From Thermoplasmata archaeon (GTDB lineage: Archaea; Thermoplasmatota; Thermoplasmata; Lutacidiplasmatales; UBA184): a DNA stretch of 62,553 nucleotides. Where the stretch lies: NCBI GenBank assembly GCA_022750375.1, contig JAKIVU010000001.1, forward strand, positions 94,695 through 157,247, given 5' to 3'. Under the pieces are notes generated by a model. It searched no databases. It had not been told where the DNA came from and saw only the letters and a list, made by a program, of their open reading frames with translations. Positions 9,230 through 16,570 of this stretch are shown one piece after another (the first letter of the stretch is position 1; every line of letters begins with the position of its first letter). A program made the translations under genes and the position numbers.

Positions 9230-9447
9230 TCGGACCCCCGAGCCGTGGAGAAAGCCGGTGCAATACCGTTCTCAAACATCTCGTGCACCACAACAGTCAG
9301 ATTGTACGCGATCAGCTTGCACAAGACTTCGTTCACCTGCGCGACCCGGTTCTTTAGCCGGATGTTCTCCCCGAACTTTCGCTTTAGGGCCTTCAATCGG
9401 ATGGCCCCGACCGACTCTATTCGCCGGGGAGAGCCCGGGCTCCCCAA
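9220..9447 (-). pseudogene. Remnant of a DDE transposase C-terminus
   Basis: The 75-codon frame contains IESVGAIRLKALKRKFGENIR and QVNEVLCKLIAYNLTVVVHEMFENG. This matches the very C-terminal end of IS4/IS5-like DDE transposases, where KRKFG and NE.L.K...HNL...HEMFE are typical. The catalytic DDE region is absent: a TGA stop immediately precedes the frame and no transposase-like translation is seen further upstream on this strand. I see no terminal inverted repeats. It is a decayed insertion-sequence fragment and cannot be active. Confidence 0.7.
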
Positions 9448-9798
9448 TCAGCCCACCCCCAGAGGGGATGCGGTTCTTGGACTCACCACTGGAACGAGAT
9501 GGACCCACGTACCCCGAGATCGTCCCGAGTCACTGACCTCGTCCCAAAGCCCTATGGCATGGCCATTAAACCCGGATGGGCGGTGTCGGCCAACCTTGTT
9601 TCGGGACGGCTCATCAATTTTCACGGATGCCGTCACCAATAGCCGAGTTTGCCTTTGCAGGGGCGACGACGTGGGGGTCGTCGCTCGCGGCTCCGACACG
9701 GTTGAATACCCTCGTCCTTCCATGGTGGCACCAGACAACCTCGACGGGACCAAAGACGGCACGAAATTGGATTCTCGAAAGGTAGAGGAGTCCCGAAG
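9448..9798. other. Gene-poor stretch between transposase remnant and DHFR-like gene
   Basis: About 350 bp with no convincing coding frame on either strand; the listed ORFs here look like antisense shadows. It may contain further decayed insertion-sequence DNA, but no recognisable residues remain. The promoter of the downstream DHFR-like gene must lie in its right part; only weak AT-rich motifs are visible. Confidence 0.5.
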
Positions 9799-10362
9799 AT
9801 GAGAGAAGTCGTTGCGCACCTGATCATTACCCTCGATGGAGTGGTGACCTTCGAGGCCGTGCACGACGCCGTGGTTCGGATGTCCAACGGTAAGGTTGCG
9901 AAAGACATGGCACGGCAGCTCGCACAGGAAGACGCAATGCTCCTGGGGCGGAAGACCTACGACGCGTGGTCGCAGTTTTGGCCGTCCTCGAACATCCAGC
10001 CGTTCGCCGACCACATCAACTCGGTGCGAAAGTACGTTGTGACCAATTCGTTGAAGGAGGTACCCTGGGGCATCGCCGGAAACGCGACCGTGGTCTCGGG
10101 TGACGTTCGAAAGTCCATCCTCAAACTCAAGTCACAGCGAGGGAAAACCATCGGGGTGCATGGGAGCCCGTCTCTCGCTCGCTCTCTGATACGGAACAAT
10201 CTTCTCGACCGACTCCACCTCATGCTATTCCCGGTCGTCGCGGGCACGGGCGCGCGCCTCTTCGAAGGCGAGTTCGTCTCGCAGAAAATGAAAATTGTCG
10301 ACCTGATCAGGAATCAAAACGGGGTCCTTGCCGTCACGTACCGACCTACAGGACACCTGTGA
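9799..10362 (+). CDS. DHFR-like / RibD C-terminal domain reductase
   Basis: 187 residues matching the RibD_C/dihydrofolate-reductase-like family (YyaP/YwjB type). Evidence is the start REVVAHLIITLDGVV, the AMLLGRKTYDAWSQFWP segment, KYVVTNSL, the nucleotide-site part KTIGVHGSPSLARSLIRNNLLDRLHLMLFPVVAGTGARLFEG, and the length. Members are NADPH-dependent reductases of pteridine or pyrimidine substrates, and many are uncharacterised. The deaminase domain of true RibD is absent. An HxlR-type regulator follows directly, a pairing often seen for such reductases. It is not linked to the riboflavin operon at 60-62 kb, so a riboflavin role is only a possibility. Confidence 0.85.
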   Translation: MREVVAHLIITLDGVVTFEAVHDAVVRMSNGKVAKDMARQLAQEDAMLLGRKTYDAWSQFWPSSNIQPFADHINSVRKYVVTNSLKEVPWGIAGNATVVSGDVRKSILKLKSQRGKTIGVHGSPSLARSLIRNNLLDRLHLMLFPVVAGTGARLFEGEFVSQKMKIVDLIRNQNGVLAVTYRPTGHL

Positions 10363-10430
10363 AGACTTCCAGGTGATAGACGAACGCAGGGTCCGAGATT
10401 GGACTCTTGACTATCTCAGGGTACACAACC

Positions 10431-10439
10431 GATTTAGTG
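10431..10439 (+). promoter_or_regulatory. TATA-like motif before the HxlR gene
   Basis: GATTTAGTG lies about 35 nt before the GTG at 10469. It supports a start inside the longer ORF-track frame. Confidence 0.35.
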
Positions 10440-10468
10440 TGCGCCGATTAAGCGTTCATGAGGGTGAT

Positions 10469-10957
10469 GTGAGCGGAGTAACCAAGAGTGCGTTCAATGA
10501 CGCTCCCCTGGGCGGCCCAGAGAGCTGCATCAACCCATCGTTTCCGCCGAAGCGTTACCTCAAGGTTCGATTTAGTAAGTGTCCGGTCGGACTGTCCGTC
10601 GGCGTCCTCGGACGGAAGTGGGCCCTGCTGATTCTTCGCGACATCGGGGCCTACGGAGTGGACCGGTTCAACCGCCTACTGGAGTCGATCCCGGGAATTC
10701 CTCCCAAGGTTCTGAGCACGCGTCTGCGGGAACTCGAATCATTGGGGCTCATCCAGAAGTTGGAAACGAGCCGCACTCCCATCCGGGTCCGATGGGGCCT
10801 CACGGACCGAGGGAGAGACCTGATCCCGGTCATGATGATGATCACCGCGTTTCAGTCCAAACATAATCCCGAACTAATCCACCCAGGAAAATCCTCAATG
10901 AAGGTCCACGAGATGTACGACCAAGAGGCCATGCGAATTCTCAACGAGATGCTCTGA
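10469..10957 (+). CDS. HxlR-family winged-helix transcriptional regulator
   Basis: The HxlR domain is clear: CPVGLSVGVLGRKWALLILRDIGAYGVDRFNRLLESIPGIPPKVLSTRLRELESLGLIQK, followed by the wing and LTDRGRDLIPVMMMI. These proteins are dimeric DNA-binding repressors or activators, often responding to electrophiles or redox stress; one Cys sits just before the HTH as in many members. The track frame starts at 10328 and overlaps the upstream gene by 35 bp. I prefer GTG at 10469 because the residues before it are poorly protein-like and a TATA-like motif precedes it. That gives 162 residues. It probably regulates the adjacent reductase. Confidence 0.85.
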   Translation: MSGVTKSAFNDAPLGGPESCINPSFPPKRYLKVRFSKCPVGLSVGVLGRKWALLILRDIGAYGVDRFNRLLESIPGIPPKVLSTRLRELESLGLIQKLETSRTPIRVRWGLTDRGRDLIPVMMMITAFQSKHNPELIHPGKSSMKVHEMYDQEAMRILNEML

Positions 10958-11120
10958 AGCGCTCTCGTCGAAGTGTCGTTGGTCCGTTGAACATCGTGGG
11001 TACCTGTCGCCTCCGTTTCCCTCTCATCGGGGTCCCGTTCGTCCAAACTTCTAGTATTAACTGCTAAGGGAGCGAAAGGACTGCTGCTAACTCTTCTACG
11101 TAGTCGGCGTGGCGAGATTC

Positions 11121-11564
11121 ATGCCGATGATCGACGTCTACGCGGCCGCGAACCTCTTTCCGGCAGGAACGGACCGCCAGCTGGGCGAGGAGCTCACGAT
11201 GGCGGTTCTTCGTGCCGAGGGAGTGGCGACCCCCGGTCCCTTCCACTTGAACAACACAGCGGCGTACATCCACCGAATGGACCCCAAGGCGGTGCACACT
11301 GCGGCGACTGACTCCGCCCGCACGGTGCGCGTTCAGGTCATCACGCCTCCCGCGGCATTGACGCGTGAGGGTCAGAAGCAGCTCGTGAAGGAGATCACCG
11401 AAATTGTCACCAAGATCTCCGGCGACCCCACTCAAGCCGGCCGCACCTGGGTGCTGCTGACCGAGGCCGCCGAAGGCGGATGGGGGCTCGCGGGCACCGC
11501 CTTTGGCCGAGAGGAGTTCGCGGCCCTCGCCGCGAAAGCGGCCGCCGCGCGCGGCGCAAAGTGA
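11121..11564 (+). CDS. Tautomerase (MIF/4-oxalocrotonate superfamily)
   Basis: The protein MPMIDVYAAANLFPAG...GVATPGPFHLNNTAAYIHRM resembles the tautomerase/MIF superfamily. The frame could start at GTG 11109 (MARFMPMID), but ATG 11121 puts Pro directly after Met; N-terminal Pro-1 is the catalytic base in this superfamily, so this start is chosen. It gives 147 residues, about twice a short 4-OT subunit, and the C-terminal half (LTREGQKQLVKEITEIVTKISGDPTQAGRTWVLLTEAAEGGWGLAG) looks like a second tautomerase repeat. Substrate unknown. It faces the DsbA-like gene tail to tail. Confidence 0.8.
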   Translation: MPMIDVYAAANLFPAGTDRQLGEELTMAVLRAEGVATPGPFHLNNTAAYIHRMDPKAVHTAATDSARTVRVQVITPPAALTREGQKQLVKEITEIVTKISGDPTQAGRTWVLLTEAAEGGWGLAGTAFGREEFAALAAKAAAARGAK

Positions 11565-11615
11565 ACTGGCGGGGAAGTCCGAGAGGGGCCGCCGGCCCAG
11601 TAGACACTCCGGGAT

Positions 11616-12224
11616 TCAGACGCCCGATCGCTTGCGTCCTCGCGAAGAAGTCGCCCGCGGGGGAGATGGGCCGCCGGCGCCGGGCGCCGCCGAGGAACCG
11701 ATCGCCTCGAGGAGTACATCGAGTTCGTAGGAGCCGTTGTGCCGAATGCCGTTGATGTAGAATGTGGGAGTCCCGTTCACTCCGCTCCGAACACCACTGG
11801 AGAAGTCCTCCTGGACCCGGTCTACGTAGACGGGCCGACGCAACTCTGTAGTGAACGTTTCGCGGTCGACTCCGAGCCCCCGAGCGTAGCGGAGTAGGTC
11901 GGACTCCGTCAGCGCCGTCTGGTGCTCGTAGAGCGTGTCGTGCATCTCCCAAAACTTCCCTTGGGCCCCGACCACTTCGGCCGCTTCCGCCGCCAAGGTC
12001 GCGTGCGGGTGCGCGTTCGCCAGAGGAAAGTTGCGAAACACGAAACGCAACCCTTTCCCCAATCGTTTCTGGACCTCCTTCACGATAGGATAGGCCGCTC
12101 CACAGTAGGGGCACTCGTAGTCTCCGTACTCGAGGAGGGTCGCGGGCGCGGTGGCGACCCCCTGGACGTGATCTCGCGGACCCACCGGCAGAGTGAGACG
12201 AGGGGAATCATCGTCGCCCATCAT
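11616..12224 (-). CDS. DsbA-like thioredoxin-fold protein (CPYC)
   Basis: 202 residues with TLLEYGDYECPYCGAAYPIVKEV, the thioredoxin-fold CxxC active site (CPYC, about 39-42), and the cis-Pro region VNGTPTFYING near residue 160. An alpha-helical insertion lies between them, as in the DsbA/Thioredoxin_4 family. No signal peptide is visible, so it probably acts in the cytoplasm or is delivered by another route. The start ATG overlaps the stop of the peroxiredoxin gene (ATGA), so the two are one transcription unit. A likely job is thiol-disulfide exchange, perhaps reducing the partner peroxiredoxin. A basic, Pro-rich C-terminus follows the fold. Confidence 0.88.
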   Translation of the reverse strand: MMGDDDSPRLTLPVGPRDHVQGVATAPATLLEYGDYECPYCGAAYPIVKEVQKRLGKGLRFVFRNFPLANAHPHATLAAEAAEVVGAQGKFWEMHDTLYEHQTALTESDLLRYARGLGVDRETFTTELRRPVYVDRVQEDFSSGVRSGVNGTPTFYINGIRHNGSYELDVLLEAIGSSAAPGAGGPSPPRATSSRGRKRSGV

Positions 12225-12703
12225 TTGGAGGTCTTTCCTTTGCCGAGGCGGTCGAGCGCCGCAAGAATTCCGTTCGCTCCCGGATTAATCCCCGTCGCCG
12301 AAAGGTAGCTCCATCGGATCACGCCTCTCTGGTCAAGAACAAAAAGGGCGCGCTCGCTCTCCCCCTCCCGATCCGAGTAGACGCCGTATCGGCGGGATAC
12401 GTCGCCCTTCGGTTCGAAATCGGCGAGCAGGGGAAAGTGCAGTTTCCGGTCTCGAGCGAACGCGGCGTGGGACCAAACCCCATCCACCGAGATTCCCATG
12501 ATCTCCGCGTCGTACTTCTCAAACTCCGGCAACATTTCGTTGTACATTCCCATCTGGTCCGAACACACGGGACTCCAATCCGCCGGATAGAATGCCAGTA
12601 CTACCGGTCGCCCTCGAAGTTCGCTCAACGAGACCTTCTGGTCGGGGGTGGAAGGGAGAATGAATTCCGGGGCCTGTGTGCCCGCGGGAAGCAGACGATA
12701 CAT
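12221..12703 (-). CDS. Peroxiredoxin (AhpC/TSA, Bcp/AhpE-like)
   Basis: The protein detoxifies peroxides through a cysteine. The sequence MYRLLPAGTQAPEFILPSTPDQKVSLSELRGRPVVLAFYPADWSPVCSDQMGMYNEM shows the peroxidatic site P(x)3(S/T)xxC, here as ADWSPVC. A second, resolving Cys is not seen, so it may be a 1-Cys enzyme using an external thiol, plausibly the DsbA-like neighbour. The track frame extends 95 codons upstream, but that stretch is low-complexity; ATG at 12703 gives a normal 160-residue enzyme. Its stop overlaps the next start by 4 bp. A gene for a TrmB-type regulator with C-terminal cysteines lies upstream on the same strand. Confidence 0.92.
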   Translation of the reverse strand: MYRLLPAGTQAPEFILPSTPDQKVSLSELRGRPVVLAFYPADWSPVCSDQMGMYNEMLPEFEKYDAEIMGISVDGVWSHAAFARDRKLHFPLLADFEPKGDVSRRYGVYSDREGESERALFVLDQRGVIRWSYLSATGINPGANGILAALDRLGKGKTSK

Positions 12704-12962
12704 GTCCGGGGTGGCGGAAATGCCGCTCGAGCCTACAGACGAGCTTGCGGGCGGCCCTGGACTCTTGGTCCTTTTCGAGAGGTCTGAGCTCGAAGTTCTG
12801 GGGGACACACGGCCCCGACTGACACGGGCGTATTTGAACCGCACAGGGAGCCCGAGGGTGAGGATCACCACGCCGGTTAGATGGCCGAGACAAGAGATCT
12901 CGGACGCTGGTGCGATGGCCGGCGGGATTGGTAGAACGTCTCGGCGGGGCCTGAGCCCACTC

Positions 12963-14237
12963 CTACGCGGGGGTCGCAGTGAACACACAGCCGCGAGTCG
13001 CGTGCTTGGTGGGGTCGGGCTTCGAGACTTCCCAGCGTTGACCGAGCCGGGTCTCCAGCACGGTGCGCATGAGCTGGGGGCACATCACACGGCCGATCTC
13101 CGGCGAGTCCGATGTGCACGCAAAGCAACCCGTCACGCGCAGGGTGAGCGGTCGCTCTCGCGTGACGGCGAGGTGACCCATCGTTTGGGTCTCGTAGTAG
13201 GCGCTCAGCGATTTCGCAACCTTTTCTGGGGTATCGCCCTCGACTTGTCCGGCGATCTCACGGCCCAGCTGGCGGGAGATCGTCTCGATCAACTCGGGCA
13301 AATGGAAGTGGAACTCCCGGACTCCCGAGGCCCGCATCCCGAGCTTCGCGATCTCCTTCAACCGCTGGAACGGGACGGTCTCCTTCCCCAGCAGCACCGG
13401 TAGGGTGGCCGCCGACGGGTTTTCCAGGTCGACGAACCGCGACTCGGATCGTTCCCCAGGAATCCAGAGACGGCGATGATAATCGCGGGCGAGCTGGATG
13501 AACATCGGCGCCGACGACCAGAGCGCCACCTGTTCCTCCCCCGTACGACCGAATCCCTCCTCACCGGAAACATACACCAGCGCTCCCAGCCGGTCGATAA
13601 CGACCGACCGGTTCATGACCGGCCCCGAGGAGTGGCGAAGCTCCGCGAAGGAGGAGAGGTGCTTCGCGTCGACCAGGTTCTGAGGATAGACCTCCGTGAC
13701 GATCCGGACTTTCACGCCGCGCGCGTGGGCCTCGCGCAGCGCCCGGTCGGTCCCCGCGTCGATCACTCGGGGCAGGGAAACGCCACTCGTGCTGAGAAGG
13801 ACCTGTCGTTCCGCGGTGCCGAGACGCTTCAGGAGGAATCGGTGGATCGTCTCGCGACCCTCGAGCACGGCGAACTTGCGCGGGTCCCCCTCATCGAATT
13901 CGGTGCGGGCATCCTCCCAGTCGGTGAGGATCTTGCCCCGGTCCTGTTCGAGCCGGTGGACGTGGTCGGACGCCCGACGGATCCAGCGGTCAAGCAGCTC
14001 GTCGGGGGGGAGGGCCGCGAATCGCATCGGACGACCGCCGGTCGCCCGGAGCAGTCCGTCCGCGGCGAGCTGCTTGATCTGGCGATACGCTTCGACGCGG
14101 CTCACCGCCGAGAGCCGCGCGAGCTCGCTCGCAGTTTGGGGCCCCGCGCGGCACGCCGCGAGGTAGACCCTCCCACCTTTCGCCGGAACGCCGTGCTGGG
14201 CAAGAAGGTCCAAGAGGTCGGAACCCGGCCGCCCCAC
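12963..14237 (-). CDS. TrmB-type transcriptional regulator with Cys-rich C-terminal domain
   Basis: 424 residues. An N-terminal TrmB winged helix (LLAQHGVPAKGGRVYLAACRAGPQTASELARLSAVSRVEAYRQIKQLAADGLL, about 8-65) is followed by a helical linker and a phospholipase-D-like regulator domain (about 110-270, QVLLSTSGVSLPRVIDAG). The C-terminal domain ends with GCFACTSDS, MCPQLMRTVLE and ATRGCVFTA, four cysteines and a His spaced like a metal or redox site. TrmB proteins usually sense sugars; the thiol-rich domain and the downstream peroxiredoxin and DsbA genes suggest redox or metal sensing instead (inference). The GTG start at 14237 has a TATA box 26 nt upstream. Confidence 0.82.
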   Translation of the reverse strand: MGRPGSDLLDLLAQHGVPAKGGRVYLAACRAGPQTASELARLSAVSRVEAYRQIKQLAADGLLRATGGRPMRFAALPPDELLDRWIRRASDHVHRLEQDRGKILTDWEDARTEFDEGDPRKFAVLEGRETIHRFLLKRLGTAERQVLLSTSGVSLPRVIDAGTDRALREAHARGVKVRIVTEVYPQNLVDAKHLSSFAELRHSSGPVMNRSVVIDRLGALVYVSGEEGFGRTGEEQVALWSSAPMFIQLARDYHRRLWIPGERSESRFVDLENPSAATLPVLLGKETVPFQRLKEIAKLGMRASGVREFHFHLPELIETISRQLGREIAGQVEGDTPEKVAKSLSAYYETQTMGHLAVTRERPLTLRVTGCFACTSDSPEIGRVMCPQLMRTVLETRLGQRWEVSKPDPTKHATRGCVFTATPA

Positions 14238-14258
14238 GCTCTGACGAGCCGACGGGGG

Positions 14259-14266
14259 GTTAAAAC
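14259..14266 (-). promoter_or_regulatory. TATA box of the TrmB-type regulator gene
   Basis: GTTTTAAC on the minus strand is centred 26 nt before the GTG start, ideal spacing for a leaderless archaeal mRNA. Confidence 0.6.
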
Positions 14267-14290
14267 CCTGCCCGAGGACGATCTCTCTCG

Positions 14291-14947
14291 TCAGAGCGCG
14301 GCTTGGAAGTCCTCGATCGTCAGCGTGTACGGGACCTCGGTCCCGCCCCCGCGTCCCTTGAGGATCTCGCGGGCCAGTAGCCAGTAGACCGTCGCGAGCG
14401 CGACGCGCCCCTTGTTGTTGGCCGGGATCACGAGGTCGACGTCCCGCGTCTCGTTGTTCACGTCACAGAGACCGACGACCGGGATTCCGATCGACACGGC
14501 TTCGCTGAGCGCTTGCTGGTCGGTGGCGGGGTCGGTGACGAGGAGGACTTTCGGTTCGAAGTATTCGGCGAGGTTCGGGTTGGTCAGGCATCCCGGGACG
14601 AAGCGCTCGGCGAAGGAGACCGCCCCGGTGGTCTTCGCAAACACCCGCACCGGCTTCTGCCCGTACTGACGTTGGGAGACGACCAGGATCCGGTCGGCCG
14701 GGAAGCGGTTGAGGAACTGGGCGGCGAATCGGATCCGTCGGTCCGTTTCGCGGACGTCCAGGACGTGAAGGCCATCGAAGCGCACCTTGTAGACGAACCG
14801 GCGCATGCTCGCCGACTTCTGCTGGGTGCCGATGTGGACGCCGGAGGTGAGGTAGGTCTCCTCGGGAACCAGGAGCTCGCCGGGACGAATGTCCTGACCG
14901 TCCGTGTCGGCGACCCGCTCCTCCACCATGACCTCGTCGTCGGGCAT
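14291..14947 (-). CDS. rpsB: Small-subunit ribosomal protein uS2
   Basis: Archaeal S2 of the 30S subunit. Family motifs are [55 protein letters not shown] and PGCLTNPN, then [31 protein letters not shown] and the end segment [27 protein letters not shown] at 14947 ([10 protein letters not shown]) is preferred over the ORF-track start 14 codons upstream, because the longer version overlaps the enolase gene. The gap to the enolase stop is 4 bp. The eno-rpsB pair is a conserved archaeal arrangement, which supports both calls. The acidic N-terminal extension is typical for archaeal S2. Confidence 0.96.
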   Translation of the reverse strand: MPDDEVMVEERVADTDGQDIRPGELLVPEETYLTSGVHIGTQQKSASMRRFVYKVRFDGLHVLDVRETDRRIRFAAQFLNRFPADRILVVSQRQYGQKPVRVFAKTTGAVSFAERFVPGCLTNPNLAEYFEPKVLLVTDPATDQQALSEAVSIGIPVVGLCDVNNETRDVDLVIPANNKGRVALATVYWLLAREILKGRGGGTEVPYTLTIEDFQAAL

Positions 14948-14951
14948 CCCG

Positions 14952-16166
14952 TTATCCTTCCGTGGCGCGGCGGAGCCGCACGAGTTCATTTAGCTTTGCC
15001 ACCCGCTCTCCGCCGACCACTCCACACTTTAGGGCGCGGGCCCCCGTCCCCAGGGCGACGTGGGCGAGCCACCCTTCCGGTACCTCCCCCGACCGGTGGG
15101 AGGTCACGGTGGCGAGGCCGTGGGCTCGGGCGTAGTCCACCGTGGCGGTCGCGTCGGAGATCGTTCCGACTTGGTTGACCTTGATCAGGACCGCGTTCGA
15201 CGCGCCGCGGGCGACCCCGTCGGTCAGGCGACGCACGTCGGTCGTGTAAATGTCGTCCCCTACCACCAGGGCCTTCTTCCCCACCGCGCGGGTCACGGCC
15301 GCGAATCCGTCGAACGACTCCTCGTCGAGCGGGTCCTCGAGATACCGGAGCCGGTAACGGTCGACGAGTTCCCCGACATAGGCGACCTGACCTTCCGTGT
15401 CGAGCGTACGATCCTTGTAGCGATACGATCCGTCGCGGAAGAACTCGCTTGCGGCGAGGTCGAGGCCGGGATGGACCTCCACGTGGAGATCGTCCCTCGT
15501 ACGTGCGCACGCGTCGGTGAGGACGCCGAGGGCCTCCTCGTTGGAGAGCGGGGCTACCCAGCCCCCTTCGTCGCCGCGACCGAGCGCCACGGTGGGGAGA
15601 CGCCGATGCAACTCGGCGCCGATCAACCCGTGGACGTGGATCGCCGCCGCTACGGATTTCCGTGGGTCCGGCGATTCCGCGTAGGCGATGAACTCCTGGA
15701 TGTCCGGACCGCCGATCGCGTGCGCGCCTCCGTTCATGCAATTCCCGACGATCGCCGGGAACGAAGTTCCGTCCACGCCCGGCCGCGCAAGGACCTGCCA
15801 CAACGGGCGGTGCGTCTCTTCCGCGTACGCCATCGCGTTCGCGACCGAGATCGCCGTCGCGGTGTTCCCTCCGATCCGGCCGAAATCGGGGGTTCCGTCT
15901 ACCTCGTGAAGTGTACGATCGATCGCTGCCTGATCGCCAGGGTCCAAGCCGACCAACGCGGGCCCGACGTGCGTGCGGGCCGTTGCTACTGCTTCGGGAA
16001 CGCCCCCGGGAGGAAAGGCTCGCACCTCGTGGGTTCCCGTGCTCGCGCCGCTCGGCGCCCCGGCCCGTGCCCGGGCGCGCGAGTCGAGCACAACGGTCGC
16101 CTCGACCGTTGCGCGGCCCCGACTATCGAACAACGACTCGACGACGACCGTAGAAATCCGGCTCAT
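14952..16166 (-). CDS. eno: Enolase
   Basis: Enolase interconverts 2-phosphoglycerate and phosphoenolpyruvate in the cytoplasm. The start [24 protein letters not shown] and [14 protein letters not shown] mark the N-terminal domain, with the usual DSRG motif. Later motifs are [55 protein letters not shown] and [20 protein letters not shown], containing the Mg ligands (E and D), catalytic Lys and the His/Arg loop. ATG at 16166 gives 404 residues; the ORF-track start about 110 codons upstream is read-through of other frames. The start overlaps the epimerase stop by 4 bp (ATGA). Confidence 0.96.
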   Translation of the reverse strand: MSRISTVVVESLFDSRGRATVEATVVLDSRARARAGAPSGASTGTHEVRAFPPGGVPEAVATARTHVGPALVGLDPGDQAAIDRTLHEVDGTPDFGRIGGNTATAISVANAMAYAEETHRPLWQVLARPGVDGTSFPAIVGNCMNGGAHAIGGPDIQEFIAYAESPDPRKSVAAAIHVHGLIGAELHRRLPTVALGRGDEGGWVAPLSNEEALGVLTDACARTRDDLHVEVHPGLDLAASEFFRDGSYRYKDRTLDTEGQVAYVGELVDRYRLRYLEDPLDEESFDGFAAVTRAVGKKALVVGDDIYTTDVRRLTDGVARGASNAVLIKVNQVGTISDATATVDYARAHGLATVTSHRSGEVPEGWLAHVALGTGARALKCGVVGGERVAKLNELVRLRRATEG

Positions 16167-16558
16167 GGACCTTCCACAAACTCGACCAGCACGCCCCCGA
16201 ACGCCGAAGGGTGGGCGAAACCGACGCGGCGGCCGCGAGCGCCGGGGCGCGCGCGCTCGTCCACGACCCGCAGTCCGCGAGCGCGGACCTCGGCGAGGGC
16301 GGTGTCGACTCTGGGCACCGAGAACGCAAGATGGTGAACCCCGGGTCCCCGGCTCTCGAGGAAGCGTGCCACGGGAGAGGTCTCGTCCGCCGGTTCGAGG
16401 AGCTCGATATGGGTCTCTCCGACGGCGACGAAGGCCACCCGGACCCGGTTCGAGGGGACTTCCTCCGGCGGGCTCTCGGGTGGGCCGACCAGGGGACGCC
16501 ACTGTTCGATGGCGGCCGCCAGGTTCGGGACGGCAATCCCCACATGGTCGAGCTTCAC
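16163..16558 (-). CDS. mce: Methylmalonyl-CoA epimerase (VOC fold)
   Basis: 131 residues beginning KLDHVGIAVPNLAAAIEQWRPLVG, the standard opening of methylmalonyl-CoA/ethylmalonyl-CoA epimerases. Metal ligands are visible: His4 of the DHVGIA segment, His near GVHHLAFSV and the terminal Glu of GVLVEFVE; HIELLEP supplies another. The enzyme interconverts (R)- and (S)-methylmalonyl-CoA. It sits 12 bp downstream of the mutase gene and overlaps eno by 4 bp, so mutase and epimerase are made together. Carboxylation or transcarboxylation to methylmalonyl-CoA could be supplied by the biotin cluster at 53.8-57.4 kb. Confidence 0.93.
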   Translation of the reverse strand: MKLDHVGIAVPNLAAAIEQWRPLVGPPESPPEEVPSNRVRVAFVAVGETHIELLEPADETSPVARFLESRGPGVHHLAFSVPRVDTALAEVRARGLRVVDERARPGARGRRVGFAHPSAFGGVLVEFVEGP

Positions 16559-16570
16559 CGGGACCTCCGC

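Noticed and set aside
9448-10014. 188-codon minus ORF as upstream half of the transposase
   Set aside because: Its translation has no transposase motifs, and part of it is antisense to the DHFR-like gene.
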